Counted from the first letter of the stretch, positions 35,191 to 43,541 are shown. The stretch: 64,000 bases of DNA from Vitreoscilla sp. (GCA_018780145.1 JADMKA010000045.1:31572-95571), one strand, 5' to 3'. The notes: a model not told the origin generated them from the sequence alone. Made by a program: numbers and translations.

Positions 35191-36228
35191 TCAAAGGCAC
35201 TGTGAGGCCGATTGCACGGCACGCGCCACGCCGCTGCCCTGCCGGGCCCATGTGGCGCCATGGTTGCGGGCGCCCACGATGCGCACCACCAGCGCCGGGT
35301 CCACCACGCCGGCCGCACGCGCCGCGGCGACCACCGCCTCGGCCTGCCCCTGCGAGGCCACGATGGCAAATCCCGTCGGGCCCCATGAACTCTGCCCCGT
35401 GGCCGCGCCGTGCTCCTGGGCCCCGCCGATCCACTGCACCAACCGGCCGACCGCCGGGCTGGTGAAGGCCGTTCCGCCTTGCGCCGGCGCGAAGTGCTCG
35501 CCCAGCACCTGCTGCACGCGGGTCACGCCAGCGGCGAACAGCGCGAACTCGCCGCAGGCCGCCCCCGGCAGCACCCGCATCAAGACCTGGTGGCACACCT
35601 CGGCGGCGGAAGCCTGCGGCAAGGGCGGCAGCGCCGCCAGGGCACGCCGCTCCTGCGGGCCGGACAAGCCGCGATGGTGGGGATCCTGGACGACGACGAT
35701 GCGCCAGGCCTCGGGCATGGCCAGCCGTGCCAACAGTGGCGCCGGGCTGCCATCCGCCCCCGGCCCGCCGTCGACGAGCAAGCCGCCCTGGTCGAACCCG
35801 ACGATGCCGATGCCCGAACGCAGCCCCCGGCCAAGCCAGCGCGCCAGCGTGGCGGTGTCCACATCCAGCCCATGCAGGCACGCAAACGCCTGACCCACGG
35901 CCAATGCAAGCTGGGTCCCGGAGCCGAAACCGGCATGCGGCGGCAACACCTGGGACAACTGCATCCGCAGCGGCGCGTGGCAACCGCTGTGCTGGCGCAA
36001 CGTGTGCAGGCAGGCACTCGCCCGTTCGACCTCCACACCCGCATCGGGGCTGCTGGCGACCACCGAGTCGCTCGCCGCGGCACTCAACGCGATGGTGGTC
36101 TCATAGCCATCGATCACGACGCCCAGGCTGCCGAAGCGGCGGCCCAGCGAACCTGCAGGATCCAGAAAGCCGAGGTGAAGGCGGCCAGGCGCCCGCACCG
36201 TCACCATGCCGTTGCCGTCAGGGCGCAT
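35191..36228 (-). CDS. Beta-ribofuranosylaminobenzene 5'-phosphate synthase
   Basis: This GHMP-kinase-like protein of about 345 residues carries VTVRAPGRLHLGFLDPAGSLGRRFGSLG at the N-terminus, PPHAGFGSGTQLALAVGQAF (the glycine-serine loop), and GQSSWGPTGFAIV near the C-terminus. It condenses pABA with phosphoribosyl pyrophosphate and releases CO2, the first step towards the arylribose part of H4MPT. I chose the ATG at 36228; ATG at 36207 or 36312 are alternatives. A sigma-54-like site at 36304-36319 overlaps the most upstream of these and argues against it. mtdB follows at a short distance. Confidence 0.88.
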   Translation of the reverse strand: MRPDGNGMVTVRAPGRLHLGFLDPAGSLGRRFGSLGVVIDGYETTIALSAAASDSVVASSPDAGVEVERASACLHTLRQHSGCHAPLRMQLSQVLPPHAGFGSGTQLALAVGQAFACLHGLDVDTATLARWLGRGLRSGIGIVGFDQGGLLVDGGPGADGSPAPLLARLAMPEAWRIVVVQDPHHRGLSGPQERRALAALPPLPQASAAEVCHQVLMRVLPGAACGEFALFAAGVTRVQQVLGEHFAPAQGGTAFTSPAVGRLVQWIGGAQEHGAATGQSSWGPTGFAIVASQGQAEAVVAAARAAGVVDPALVVRIVGARNHGATWARQGSGVARAVQSASQCL

Positions 36229-36303
36229 CGGGCGGGCAGACCTTGAGGTACACAGACATGATGCAAGAGCCCCTTGGGGTGCAGCGTGGAAACCTACACG
36301 GTT

Positions 36304-36319
36304 AGCAAGCATCGTTCCC
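36304..36319 (-). promoter_or_regulatory. Possible sigma-54 promoter in front of the beta-RFAP synthase-mtdB-mch operon
   Basis: On the minus strand the sequence GGGAAC-GATGC-TTGCT matches TGGCAC-N5-TTGCW at 9 of 11 positions, with GG and GC 10 bp apart and a perfect -12 element. It lies 75 bases before the chosen start codon. It is weaker than the folB and formate dehydrogenase sites. The gap 36229-36425 shows nothing else I can support. Confidence 0.4.
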
Positions 36320-36425
36320 TCGCCAAACCCAGCGGGGCTGCGGGCGGCAGCGGCTTCCTGGTTCGGTGATGTCCCGGGCGGGTGACACTTTGTCATGCCA
36401 TCCGCGCCGGCTCGCCGGCCATCGG

Positions 36426-36815
36426 TCAGTCGTACTTGAGGTACTTGAAGCGCGGATCGTCCGGCGTGCCTTCGAGCGCCGAGCCCTCGACGAGCTGCGG
36501 CCGCCACCCCACCACCTCTTCGATCTTCTTCGCGAGCTCGAAGTCCTTGTCGGTGATGCCCTTGGCGGCGTGGTTCATCAGCTTGACGGTCACGAAGGCG
36601 TAGGACACGGTGAGGTCCGGGTGGTGCCAGGCCGCCTCGGCCAGGTGACCCACGGTGTTGACGACCATCAGGGTCGACTTCCAGCCACTGGTCTTGTACT
36701 TGCGGCGAATCCAGCCGTCTTCCAGGCGCCACTGTGGAAGTTCGTCCTGCAGGCGGGCATCGACCTCGTCCGCCGCATACACCTCGTCCGCTGTCTTCTT
36801 GCGCCACTGGGCCAT
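36426..36815 (-). CDS. Pterin-4a-carbinolamine dehydratase-like protein
   Basis: The 129-residue protein matches the DCoH/PhhB fold: WRLEDGWIRRKYKTSGWKS, VNTVGHLAEAAWHHPDLTVSYAFVTVKLMNHAAKGIT with the HHPD active-site histidines, and FELAKKIEEVVGW. It is slightly longer than simple dehydratases because of a C-terminal tail after VVGW. No phenylalanine hydroxylase gene is nearby. Within the H4MPT island it may act on a pterin intermediate or as a moonlighting molybdopterin factor. AAGGAG precedes the ATG at good spacing. Confidence 0.85.
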   Translation of the reverse strand: MAQWRKKTADEVYAADEVDARLQDELPQWRLEDGWIRRKYKTSGWKSTLMVVNTVGHLAEAAWHHPDLTVSYAFVTVKLMNHAAKGITDKDFELAKKIEEVVGWRPQLVEGSALEGTPDDPRFKYLKYD

Positions 36816-36874
36816 GTTCTCGCTCCTTCGAAATGGTTGGGGTCTTATTGCACGGTGCGGCTCTCGAAACCCCA

Positions 36875-37660
36875 TCACCAGATGGCGCGGTCCCGATGGG
36901 TCGCCGTGTCCAGGCCCTTGGCAGCGGGCAGGCCCTGCACGCCGGTGAAGTTCGCGCCATCCAGGTCGGCTTCGGTGAAATCGGCGCCAGCAACATGGGC
37001 CCCGCGCAGGTCGGCGCCCGCCATCTTGGCCCGGAAGAGCACCGCTCCGGCGAGGTTCGTCGCGCTCAGGTCGGTAAACTCCAGCAGCGAGCGGTTCAAG
37101 TCCGCGCCCGACAGATCTGCCCCCGTGAGCCGGGCCCCGGAAAGATTGGTTCGCATCTGCCCCATGCCCTGGTTCTTGATGTCCACGCCCAGGTTGGCTC
37201 CCGACAGCCGCGCGTGGCGGAAATCGACGCCGGGAAACTCCGCGATGACGCGCGCCCCGCTCAGATCGGCCCCAGCGAATATTGGCCGAGCCGTGACCTG
37301 CCCGCCCAGGACCACCACGCTCATCAGCATGCTGCCGACCAAGCTCGCACCCGAGAAATCGGTGCCCATGAGCCACGCGCCATTCAGGTTGGCTCGCGTC
37401 AGATCTGCGCCCGACAGGTTCGAGGACACCAGGCGCGCACCGAACAGATTGGCGCCCACCAGGCTGGCCCGCCTGAAGTCGACTTCGCTCAGGTCCAGGT
37501 CGGACAGATCCAGACCCGACAGATTCGGCCGCGCCAGCGTGCCATCGCCCCGGATCCGCTCGCGAACCTGTGCGGCCGTCCAAGGCGAAGCCGACGCCCG
37601 TGCGCACCAGGCCCCGGCCACGGCGGCCACGAGAGCGAGTGGGAAGATCCGCTTGCGCAC
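36875..37660 (-). CDS. Exported pentapeptide-repeat protein
   Basis: The 261-residue protein has a signal peptide (RIFPLALVAAVAGAWCARASA) and then about 35 pentapeptide repeats of the A(D/N)LxG type, such as NLSGLDLSDLDLSEVDF, GADLTRANLNGA and GADLSGADLNRS. These should form a right-handed four-sided beta helix. Export is unusual for a family best known for cytoplasmic DNA mimics. It lies 59 bases upstream of the pterin dehydratase gene on the same strand and seems part of the C1 island; its role is unknown. Confidence 0.85.
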   Translation of the reverse strand: MRKRIFPLALVAAVAGAWCARASASPWTAAQVRERIRGDGTLARPNLSGLDLSDLDLSEVDFRRASLVGANLFGARLVSSNLSGADLTRANLNGAWLMGTDFSGASLVGSMLMSVVVLGGQVTARPIFAGADLSGARVIAEFPGVDFRHARLSGANLGVDIKNQGMGQMRTNLSGARLTGADLSGADLNRSLLEFTDLSATNLAGAVLFRAKMAGADLRGAHVAGADFTEADLDGANFTGVQGLPAAKGLDTATHRDRAIW

Positions 37661-37811
37661 GACATCGGGCTCCTGTGGACAGCGTTATAACGTGAGGCCG
37701 TGCCCATCCGTGCCGATCGGTACATGGCCCCACGCGATTCAGGGCCGGATGTCGCCCTCCATGATCACCAGTGGCCACGCCTCAACGCGCCCCATCCGCA
37801 GGGTCAGCCGT

Positions 37812-37827
37812 TGGCACTCAGCTTGCT
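37812..37827 (+). promoter_or_regulatory. Sigma-54 promoter of the formate dehydrogenase operon
   Basis: TGGCAC-TCAGC-TTGCT is an exact match to TGGCAC-N5-TTGCW with correct spacing between GG and GC. It lies in the divergent gap between the pentapeptide-repeat gene and the formate dehydrogenase beta gene, 97 bases before the ATG, in the correct orientation for that operon. Confidence 0.75.
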
Positions 37828-37924
37828 TGCAACGACTGATTCACCCTGCCGAGCGTGACGCCACTCGCCCCCCGAAGTCCAGACAAGCAGGCGTTCCCAC
37901 TCGACGCGAGGTCCCCACCCGAGA

Positions 37925-39634
37925 ATGAGCCATCCAGTCATCCCGATCGCCGTGTCGCAGCCCGACACTTCCAAGCGGCGCAAGCGCCAGGGGCCCAAGG
38001 GTCGCCGCGTCGATGCCGGCGCACTCGAAGAAGTGCAGCATCTGCTTGGATCGGAGTCGCGTCAGCGCGATCTGCTGATCGAGCACCTCCACAAGATCCA
38101 GGACAGCTTCGGCCACCTGTCGGCCGAGCACCTGGCAGCGCTGGCGCAGGAGATGCGTCTCGCGCAAACCGAGGTGTTCGAGGTCGCCAGCTTCTATCAC
38201 CACTTCGACATCGTCAAGGAGGGCGAGACACCACCGGCCGCGCTGACGGTGCGGGTCTGCGACGGCCTGTCATGTGAGATGGCCGGCGCGGCCGACCTGC
38301 TGGCGCGCCTGCCCGCGCTGCTGGGCAAGGAGGTGCGCGTCGTGGCGGCGCCTTGCATCGGCCGCTGCGAGCAGGCGCCCGCCGTCGTGGTCGGGCAGAC
38401 GCCGGTGCCCCAGGCGAGCTGCGAGGCCGTGGTGGCCCAGGCCGCGGCGGTGCCGACACGTCATCTGCCTGCCGGGCACATCGACTACGCCGCCTACTGC
38501 GCCACGGGCGGGTATGCCTTGCTCAAGCAATGCATATCGGGCGAGCGCGACGTCGAATCGGTGATCAAGACGCTCGAGGGCTCGGGCCTGCGCGGGCTCG
38601 GTGGCGCTGGGTTCCCGGCCGGGCGCAAGTGGCGCATCGTTCGCGGCGAACCCGGGCCGCGGCTGATGGCGGTCAACATCGACGAAGGCGAGCCCGGCAC
38701 CTTCAAGGACCGCGTGCTGCTCGAGCACGACCCGCACCGCTTCATCGAGGGCATGCTGATCGCAGCGTGGGCGGTGGGCATCGCGCGCATCTACGTCTAC
38801 CTGCGCGACGAGTACCACGGTTGCCGCGCGCTGCTGGAGACCGAGTTCGAGAAGCTGAAGGCCCATCCGCCTGTCTCGGAGATGCCCGAGATCGTCCTGC
38901 GCCGCGGCGCGGGTGCGTACATCTGCGGTGAAGAGTCCGCGATGATCGAATCGATCGAGGGCAAACGGGGCATGCCGCGGCTGCGCCCGCCGTATGTGGC
39001 GCAGGTGGGGCTGTTCGGGCGACCGACGCTCGAGCACAACTTCGAGACCCTGTACTGGGTGCGCGAGCTGGTCGAAAAAGGCGGTGCCTGGTTCGCCTCG
39101 CATGGCCGCAACGGCCGCCAGGGCCTGCGCTCGTTCTCGGTCTCCGGCCGGGTCAAGAACCCTGGCGTCAAACTGGCGCCGGCGGGCATCGACATCCAGG
39201 ATCTGATCGACGAGTACTGCGGCGGCATGCTGGATGGCCACACCTTCTACGCCTATCTGCCCGGTGGCGCCTCGGGCGGCATCCTGCCGGCCAGCCTGAA
39301 CCGCATTCCACTCGACTTCGACACCTTGCAGCCCTATGGCTGTTTCATCGGGTCGGCGGCGGTGATCGTGCTCTCCGACCACGACAGCGCGGTCGGCGCG
39401 GCACGCAACATGATGCGTTTCTTCAAGCACGAATCCTGCGGCCAGTGCACGCCCTGCCGCAACGGCACCGCCAAGGCCTCCGCCCTGATCGACCAGCCCC
39501 GTTGGGATCTCGAACTGCTGGCGGATCTGTCGGCGGTGATGCGCGACGCTTCCATCTGCGGGCTGGGACAGGCTGCGCCGAACCCGGTCGATTGCGTCAT
39601 CAAGTACTTCCCGCAGGAACTGCAAAACCCATGA
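37925..39634 (+). CDS. NAD-dependent formate dehydrogenase beta subunit (NuoE-NuoF fusion)
   Basis: The 569-residue subunit takes electrons from the alpha subunit to NAD+. Residues about 35-175 resemble NuoE/thioredoxin-like [2Fe-2S] proteins (CDGLSC and PCIGRCEQAP cysteines). The rest resembles NuoF, with the NADH/FMN motifs GLRGLGGAGFPAGRKW, NIDEGEPGTFKDR and GAYICGEESAMIESIEG, and the [4Fe-4S] motif ESCGQCTPCRNG. The fusion is typical of the two-subunit formate dehydrogenases known in methylotrophs as FDH1, which carry tungsten in the characterised case. Its stop overlaps the alpha subunit start. Confidence 0.93.
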   Translation: MSHPVIPIAVSQPDTSKRRKRQGPKGRRVDAGALEEVQHLLGSESRQRDLLIEHLHKIQDSFGHLSAEHLAALAQEMRLAQTEVFEVASFYHHFDIVKEGETPPAALTVRVCDGLSCEMAGAADLLARLPALLGKEVRVVAAPCIGRCEQAPAVVVGQTPVPQASCEAVVAQAAAVPTRHLPAGHIDYAAYCATGGYALLKQCISGERDVESVIKTLEGSGLRGLGGAGFPAGRKWRIVRGEPGPRLMAVNIDEGEPGTFKDRVLLEHDPHRFIEGMLIAAWAVGIARIYVYLRDEYHGCRALLETEFEKLKAHPPVSEMPEIVLRRGAGAYICGEESAMIESIEGKRGMPRLRPPYVAQVGLFGRPTLEHNFETLYWVRELVEKGGAWFASHGRNGRQGLRSFSVSGRVKNPGVKLAPAGIDIQDLIDEYCGGMLDGHTFYAYLPGGASGGILPASLNRIPLDFDTLQPYGCFIGSAAVIVLSDHDSAVGAARNMMRFFKHESCGQCTPCRNGTAKASALIDQPRWDLELLADLSAVMRDASICGLGQAAPNPVDCVIKYFPQELQNP

Positions 39635-42450
39635 GCGCGATCACCCGAGACAACGCGGCGACGCTGGACGTGCCCACGCTCACCTTCGAGCTCAACGGCC
39701 GGCCGGTGACAGCCCGGGCCAACGAGACGCTGATCCAGATCGCCGACCGTGAAGGCGTGGCGATCCCGCGCCTTTGCTACAAGGAGGGCCTCGACACGGT
39801 CGGCAACTGCCGCTCCTGCATGGTCGAGATCGCAGGCGAGCGGGTGCTCGCGCCCTCGTGCTGCCGCACCCCCAGCGCCGGCATGAAGGTCACCACCGAC
39901 AGCGAGCGCGCGGTGAGGTCGCAGAAGCTGGTGCTCGAACTGCTGCTGTCGGACATGCCCGAAACAGCCAACACCCGCCACAACGAGGTCGACCAATGGG
40001 CGCAGAAGCTCGGTGTCGGCAAACCGCGCTTCGAGCCACGCGATCAGGTCGTGAGCGATCTCTCGCACCCGGCCATCGCGGTCAACCTGGACGCATGCAT
40101 CCAATGCACGCGCTGCCTGCGCGCCTGCCGCGACGAGCAGGTCAACGACGTGATCGGCCTGGCCTTCCGGGGCGACCAGGCGAAGATCGTGTTCGACATG
40201 GACGACGCGATGGGCGCGTCGACCTGTGTCGCCTGCGGCGAGTGTGTGCAGGCCTGCCCCACAGGCGCGCTGATGCCGGCGCGCGAGGTGGCGCTGGCGG
40301 TGCCCGACAAGCAGGTCGATTCGGTCTGCCCGTACTGCGGCGTTGGCTGCCAGCTGACCTACCACGTCAAGGGCAATGAGATCCTGTTCGTCGAGGGCCG
40401 CGATGGCCCGGCCAACCATGAGCGCCTGTGCGTCAAGGGGCGCTACGGCTTCGACTATGCGCACCACCCGCACCGCCTGACCCGGCCGCTGATCCGGCGT
40501 GCCGACGCACCCAAGACCGGTGAGTTCACGATGGACCCGGACCGCTGGATGGACGTGTTCCGCGAAGCCTCCTGGGACGAGGCACTCGAGTGCGCCGGCG
40601 GCAAGCTGGCACGGATCCGTGACCAGCACGGCAAGAAGTCGCTCGCCGGCTTCGGCTCTGCCAAGGGCAGCAACGAAGAGGCCTACCTGTTCCAGAAGCT
40701 CGTGCGCACGGGCTTCGGCAGCAACAACGTCGATCACTGCACGCGGCTGTGCCACGCCTCCTCGGTGGTCGCGCTGCTCGAAGGCATCGGTTCGGGCGCG
40801 GTGTCGAACCCGGTGATGGACGTCACCCGTGCCGAGGTGGTGCTGGTGATCGGCGCCAACCCGACTGTGAACCACCCGGTCGGCGCCACCTGGATCAAGA
40901 ACGCGGTGAAAAACGGCACCAAGCTGATCGTCTGCGACCCGAGGCGCTCCGACCTGGCGCGCATGGCCCACCGCTACGTGCAGTTCAAGCCCGACACCGA
41001 CGTGGCACTGCTCAACGCGATGATGAACGTCATCGTCACCGAGGGCCTGGTCGACGAGGCCTTCATCGCGAGCCGCACCATCGGCTACGAGGAGCTGCGC
41101 AAGAACGTCGAGGGCTACGGCCCCGAGGCGATGGCGCCGATCTGCGGCATCGACGCCGACACGATCCGCGATGTCGCGCGCCTGTACGCCACCTCGAAGG
41201 CGTCGATGATCCTCTGGGGCATGGGTGTGTCGCAGCATGTGCATGGCACCGACAACGCCCGCTGCCTGATCGCGCTGTCGCTGATGACCGGCCAGATCGG
41301 CCGCCCAGGCACCGGGCTGCACCCGTTGCGTGGCCAGAACAACGTGCAGGGTGCGTCGGATGCGGGCCTGATCCCGATGATGTACCCCGACTACCAACGC
41401 GTCACCGATCCAGACGTGCGCGCGCGCTTCGAACAGGCATGGAACCTGGCCAGTGGCACGCTCGACGACCAGCCGGGCCTGACCGTCGTCGAAGTGATGC
41501 ACGCCATCAAGAGCGGCGGCATTCGCGGCATGTACGTGATGGGCGAGAACCCGGCGATGTCCGACCCCGACGCCAACCACGCACGTGACTCGCTGGCATC
41601 GCTGGAGCACCTCGTGGTGCAGGACATCTTCCTCACCGAAACGGCCTACCTGGCCGACGTGGTCCTTCCGGCCAGCGCCTTCCCCGAGAAGACCGGCAGC
41701 TTCACCAACACCGACCGGCTGGTACAGATGGGCCGCCAGGCCATCGACCCACCGGGCGACGCCCGGCAGGATCTGTGGATCATCCAGCAGATCGCCAAGA
41801 AGCTCGGGCTGGATTGGCAGTACGGCCACGTGTCGGAGGTGTTCGACGAGATGCGCCACACGATGCCCAGCATCGGCGGGATCACCTGGGATCGGCTCGA
41901 GCGCGAGCACGCGGTCACCTACCCGTGCGTCAAGGAAGGCGATCCAGGTGATCCGGTGGTCTTCACCGACACCTTCCCGCGCGAGGGCGGCCGCGCGCGC
42001 TTCGTGCCGGCCGACATCATCCCGGCCGACGAGCGCCCCGACGCCGAGTACCCGATGGTGCTGATCACCGGCCGCCAGCTCGAGCACTGGCACACCGGCA
42101 GCATGACGCGGCGCGCGACCATGCTGGATGCCATCGAGCCCGATCCGGTGGCACTGGTGCATCCGCTGGATCTGGCCGCGCTGGGCGGCCGCCCGGGCGA
42201 TATCGTGACGCTGGCGTCGCGCCGCGGCGAGGTCACGCTGTACGCGCGCGCCGACGACAGCTCGCCACGTGGCGCCGTGTTCGTGCCGTTCTGCTACTAC
42301 GAGGCGGCGATCAACAGGCTGACCAATGCAGCGCTGGATCCGTTCGCGAAGATCCCCGAGTTCAAGTACTGCGCCATCCGCATCTCCCTGGGCGGCGAGG
42401 TGCCGGCGCAAGGCAGCTATGGCGGCGGGCAGGCGCTGCTGAACGCCTAG
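39631..42450 (+). CDS. Formate dehydrogenase alpha subunit (W/Mo-bis-pterin)
   Basis: The 939-residue catalytic subunit oxidises formate to CO2. An N-terminal [2Fe-2S] ferredoxin domain (LCYKEGLDTVGNCRSCMVE) is followed by two [4Fe-4S] motifs (CIQCTRCLRAC and CVACGECVQACPTGAL). The bis-pterin domain has its own cluster (CPYCGVGCQLTYHV) and the metal-ligand Cys in VDHCTRLCHASSV, so it is a cysteine rather than selenocysteine enzyme. Pterin-binding stretches include PLRGQNNVQGASD. Domain order and length fit methylotroph FDH1-type alpha subunits. No fdhD or gamma/delta gene follows. The TAG stop lies inside a 23-bp inverted repeat. Confidence 0.93.
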   Translation: MSAITRDNAATLDVPTLTFELNGRPVTARANETLIQIADREGVAIPRLCYKEGLDTVGNCRSCMVEIAGERVLAPSCCRTPSAGMKVTTDSERAVRSQKLVLELLLSDMPETANTRHNEVDQWAQKLGVGKPRFEPRDQVVSDLSHPAIAVNLDACIQCTRCLRACRDEQVNDVIGLAFRGDQAKIVFDMDDAMGASTCVACGECVQACPTGALMPAREVALAVPDKQVDSVCPYCGVGCQLTYHVKGNEILFVEGRDGPANHERLCVKGRYGFDYAHHPHRLTRPLIRRADAPKTGEFTMDPDRWMDVFREASWDEALECAGGKLARIRDQHGKKSLAGFGSAKGSNEEAYLFQKLVRTGFGSNNVDHCTRLCHASSVVALLEGIGSGAVSNPVMDVTRAEVVLVIGANPTVNHPVGATWIKNAVKNGTKLIVCDPRRSDLARMAHRYVQFKPDTDVALLNAMMNVIVTEGLVDEAFIASRTIGYEELRKNVEGYGPEAMAPICGIDADTIRDVARLYATSKASMILWGMGVSQHVHGTDNARCLIALSLMTGQIGRPGTGLHPLRGQNNVQGASDAGLIPMMYPDYQRVTDPDVRARFEQAWNLASGTLDDQPGLTVVEVMHAIKSGGIRGMYVMGENPAMSDPDANHARDSLASLEHLVVQDIFLTETAYLADVVLPASAFPEKTGSFTNTDRLVQMGRQAIDPPGDARQDLWIIQQIAKKLGLDWQYGHVSEVFDEMRHTMPSIGGITWDRLEREHAVTYPCVKEGDPGDPVVFTDTFPREGGRARFVPADIIPADERPDAEYPMVLITGRQLEHWHTGSMTRRATMLDAIEPDPVALVHPLDLAALGGRPGDIVTLASRRGEVTLYARADDSSPRGAVFVPFCYYEAAINRLTNAALDPFAKIPEFKYCAIRISLGGEVPAQGSYGGGQALLNA

Positions 42451-42501
42451 GAGGCTGTCGGGCTTTGGGCGGGCCCGACCCAAAGCCCGACAGCCTCCTA
42501 G
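42447..42501. terminator. 23-bp perfect inverted repeat spanning two convergent stop codons
   Basis: Positions 42447-42469 and 42479-42501 are exactly complementary, with a 9-nt loop that is itself palindromic. Both the TAG of the formate dehydrogenase alpha gene and the TAG of the convergent LysR gene are contained in the arms. It should act as a bidirectional transcription barrier. The first 9 bases of the repeat unit and the following TCGGGC recur at 62811, which suggests a dispersed palindromic element rather than a simple terminator. Confidence 0.7.
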
Positions 42502-43427
42502 CGCTGAACCGTGGCGCCGGCCCCACCGTCGGCGAACAGATCGAACACCACACCACGCAACCACTGGCTGGCTGGTGAGCGGTGGACCTTGGCGTGCCAG
42601 AACACGTTGATCGCGATCTCGGGCAGTTTCACCGGATGGGGCAGGTAGGCCAGCCCGAAGGGTTCGGCCAGGCGCTGGGCCAGCCGCTCGGGCACGGTGG
42701 CGACCAGATCCGAGCTTTGAAGGATGTGGCCGACGCTGACGAAGTGCGGCACGGTGACACGCACGACGCGCTCGATGCCGGCGCGCTGGATCAACTCGTC
42801 GACCTTGCCGTGCCCGGTGCCGGCAGACACCACCACCAGGTGCTCTGCCGCGCGAAAGTCTGCCAGCGTCAGCTTCTTCCTGTCGACCGGGTGCCCGCGC
42901 CGGAACAGGCACACATAGCGCTGCTCGAACAGGCGCCGCTGGAAGAACCCGGCCGTCAACGCGGGCAGCAGGCCGATCGCCAGGTCGACCTTGCCGGATT
43001 CCATGTCGCTGCGCAGGGTCTCGGCCGTGTTGCGCACCGTGTTCAGCGAGACGCCAGGCGCCTCGCGGGTCAGGCGCTCGATCAGCCTGGGCAGGAAGAC
43101 GATCTCGCCGATGTCGGTCATGCCGATCGTCACCGAGCGCCGCGCTTGCGCGGGGTCGAACCGCGCCTGCTGGTTCAACCCGCCATGGATCATGGCGAGC
43201 GCGTAGCCCACCGGCTCCGACAGTTGCTCGGCAAAGGGGGTGGGCATCATGCCCGACGGGGTGCGGACGAACAGGTCGTCCCCGAACAGCCGCCGCATCC
43301 TGGCCAGCGAGTTGCTGACGGCCGGCTGGGTCAGCCCCAGCTTGTCAGCCACCTTGGAGACCCGGCGCTCGACCATCAGGTGCTGAAAGAGCACCAGCTG
43401 GTTCAGGTCGATATCACTGAGCTCCAT
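42498..43427 (-). CDS. LysR-family regulator, NahR/NagR-like
   Basis: The 309-residue protein has an N-terminal winged helix (LVLFQHLMVERRVSKVADKLGLTQPAVSNSLARMRRLFGD) and a LysR effector domain (SVTIGMTDIGEIVFLPRL). The sequence and divergent placement resemble NahR/NagR, activators of naphthalene and salicylate genes that respond to salicylate. The ATG at 43427 gives the usual MELSDIDLNQL start with GGAG upstream; an ATG at 43442 would overlap a perfect palindrome that looks like its operator. It probably activates the oxygenase operon starting at 43542. Confidence 0.85.
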   Translation of the reverse strand: MELSDIDLNQLVLFQHLMVERRVSKVADKLGLTQPAVSNSLARMRRLFGDDLFVRTPSGMMPTPFAEQLSEPVGYALAMIHGGLNQQARFDPAQARRSVTIGMTDIGEIVFLPRLIERLTREAPGVSLNTVRNTAETLRSDMESGKVDLAIGLLPALTAGFFQRRLFEQRYVCLFRRGHPVDRKKLTLADFRAAEHLVVVSAGTGHGKVDELIQRAGIERVVRVTVPHFVSVGHILQSSDLVATVPERLAQRLAEPFGLAYLPHPVKLPEIAINVFWHAKVHRSPASQWLRGVVFDLFADGGAGATVQR

Positions 43428-43439
43428 CGCGACTCCAGC

Positions 43440-43456
43440 CATCACTGTCAGTGATG
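43440..43456. promoter_or_regulatory. Palindromic operator in the LysR/oxygenase gap
   Basis: CATCACTG-T-CAGTGATG is a perfect 17-bp palindrome lying 13 bp upstream of the LysR start codon and about 85 bp before the divergent reductase gene. A NahR-like half site, ATTCAAGC, follows at 43463-43470. The layout is typical of an autoregulated LysR-type binding region. Confidence 0.5.
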
Positions 43457-43483
43457 TTAGACATTCAAGCGATTCTATTGGCT

Positions 43484-43507
43484 GATCTTCGCTTCATGGC
43501 GAAGATC
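43484..43507. repeat. 9-bp inverted repeat upstream of the oxygenase operon
   Basis: GATCTTCGC and GCGAAGATC flank a 6-bp centre, 34 bp before the reductase start codon. In the mRNA it would form a hairpin in the leader; in DNA it could be a second regulator site. It could influence translation of the first gene. Confidence 0.4.
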
Positions 43508-43541
43508 GGCCCATCCGAACCCGCACGCCCTAGCCCGCTCG

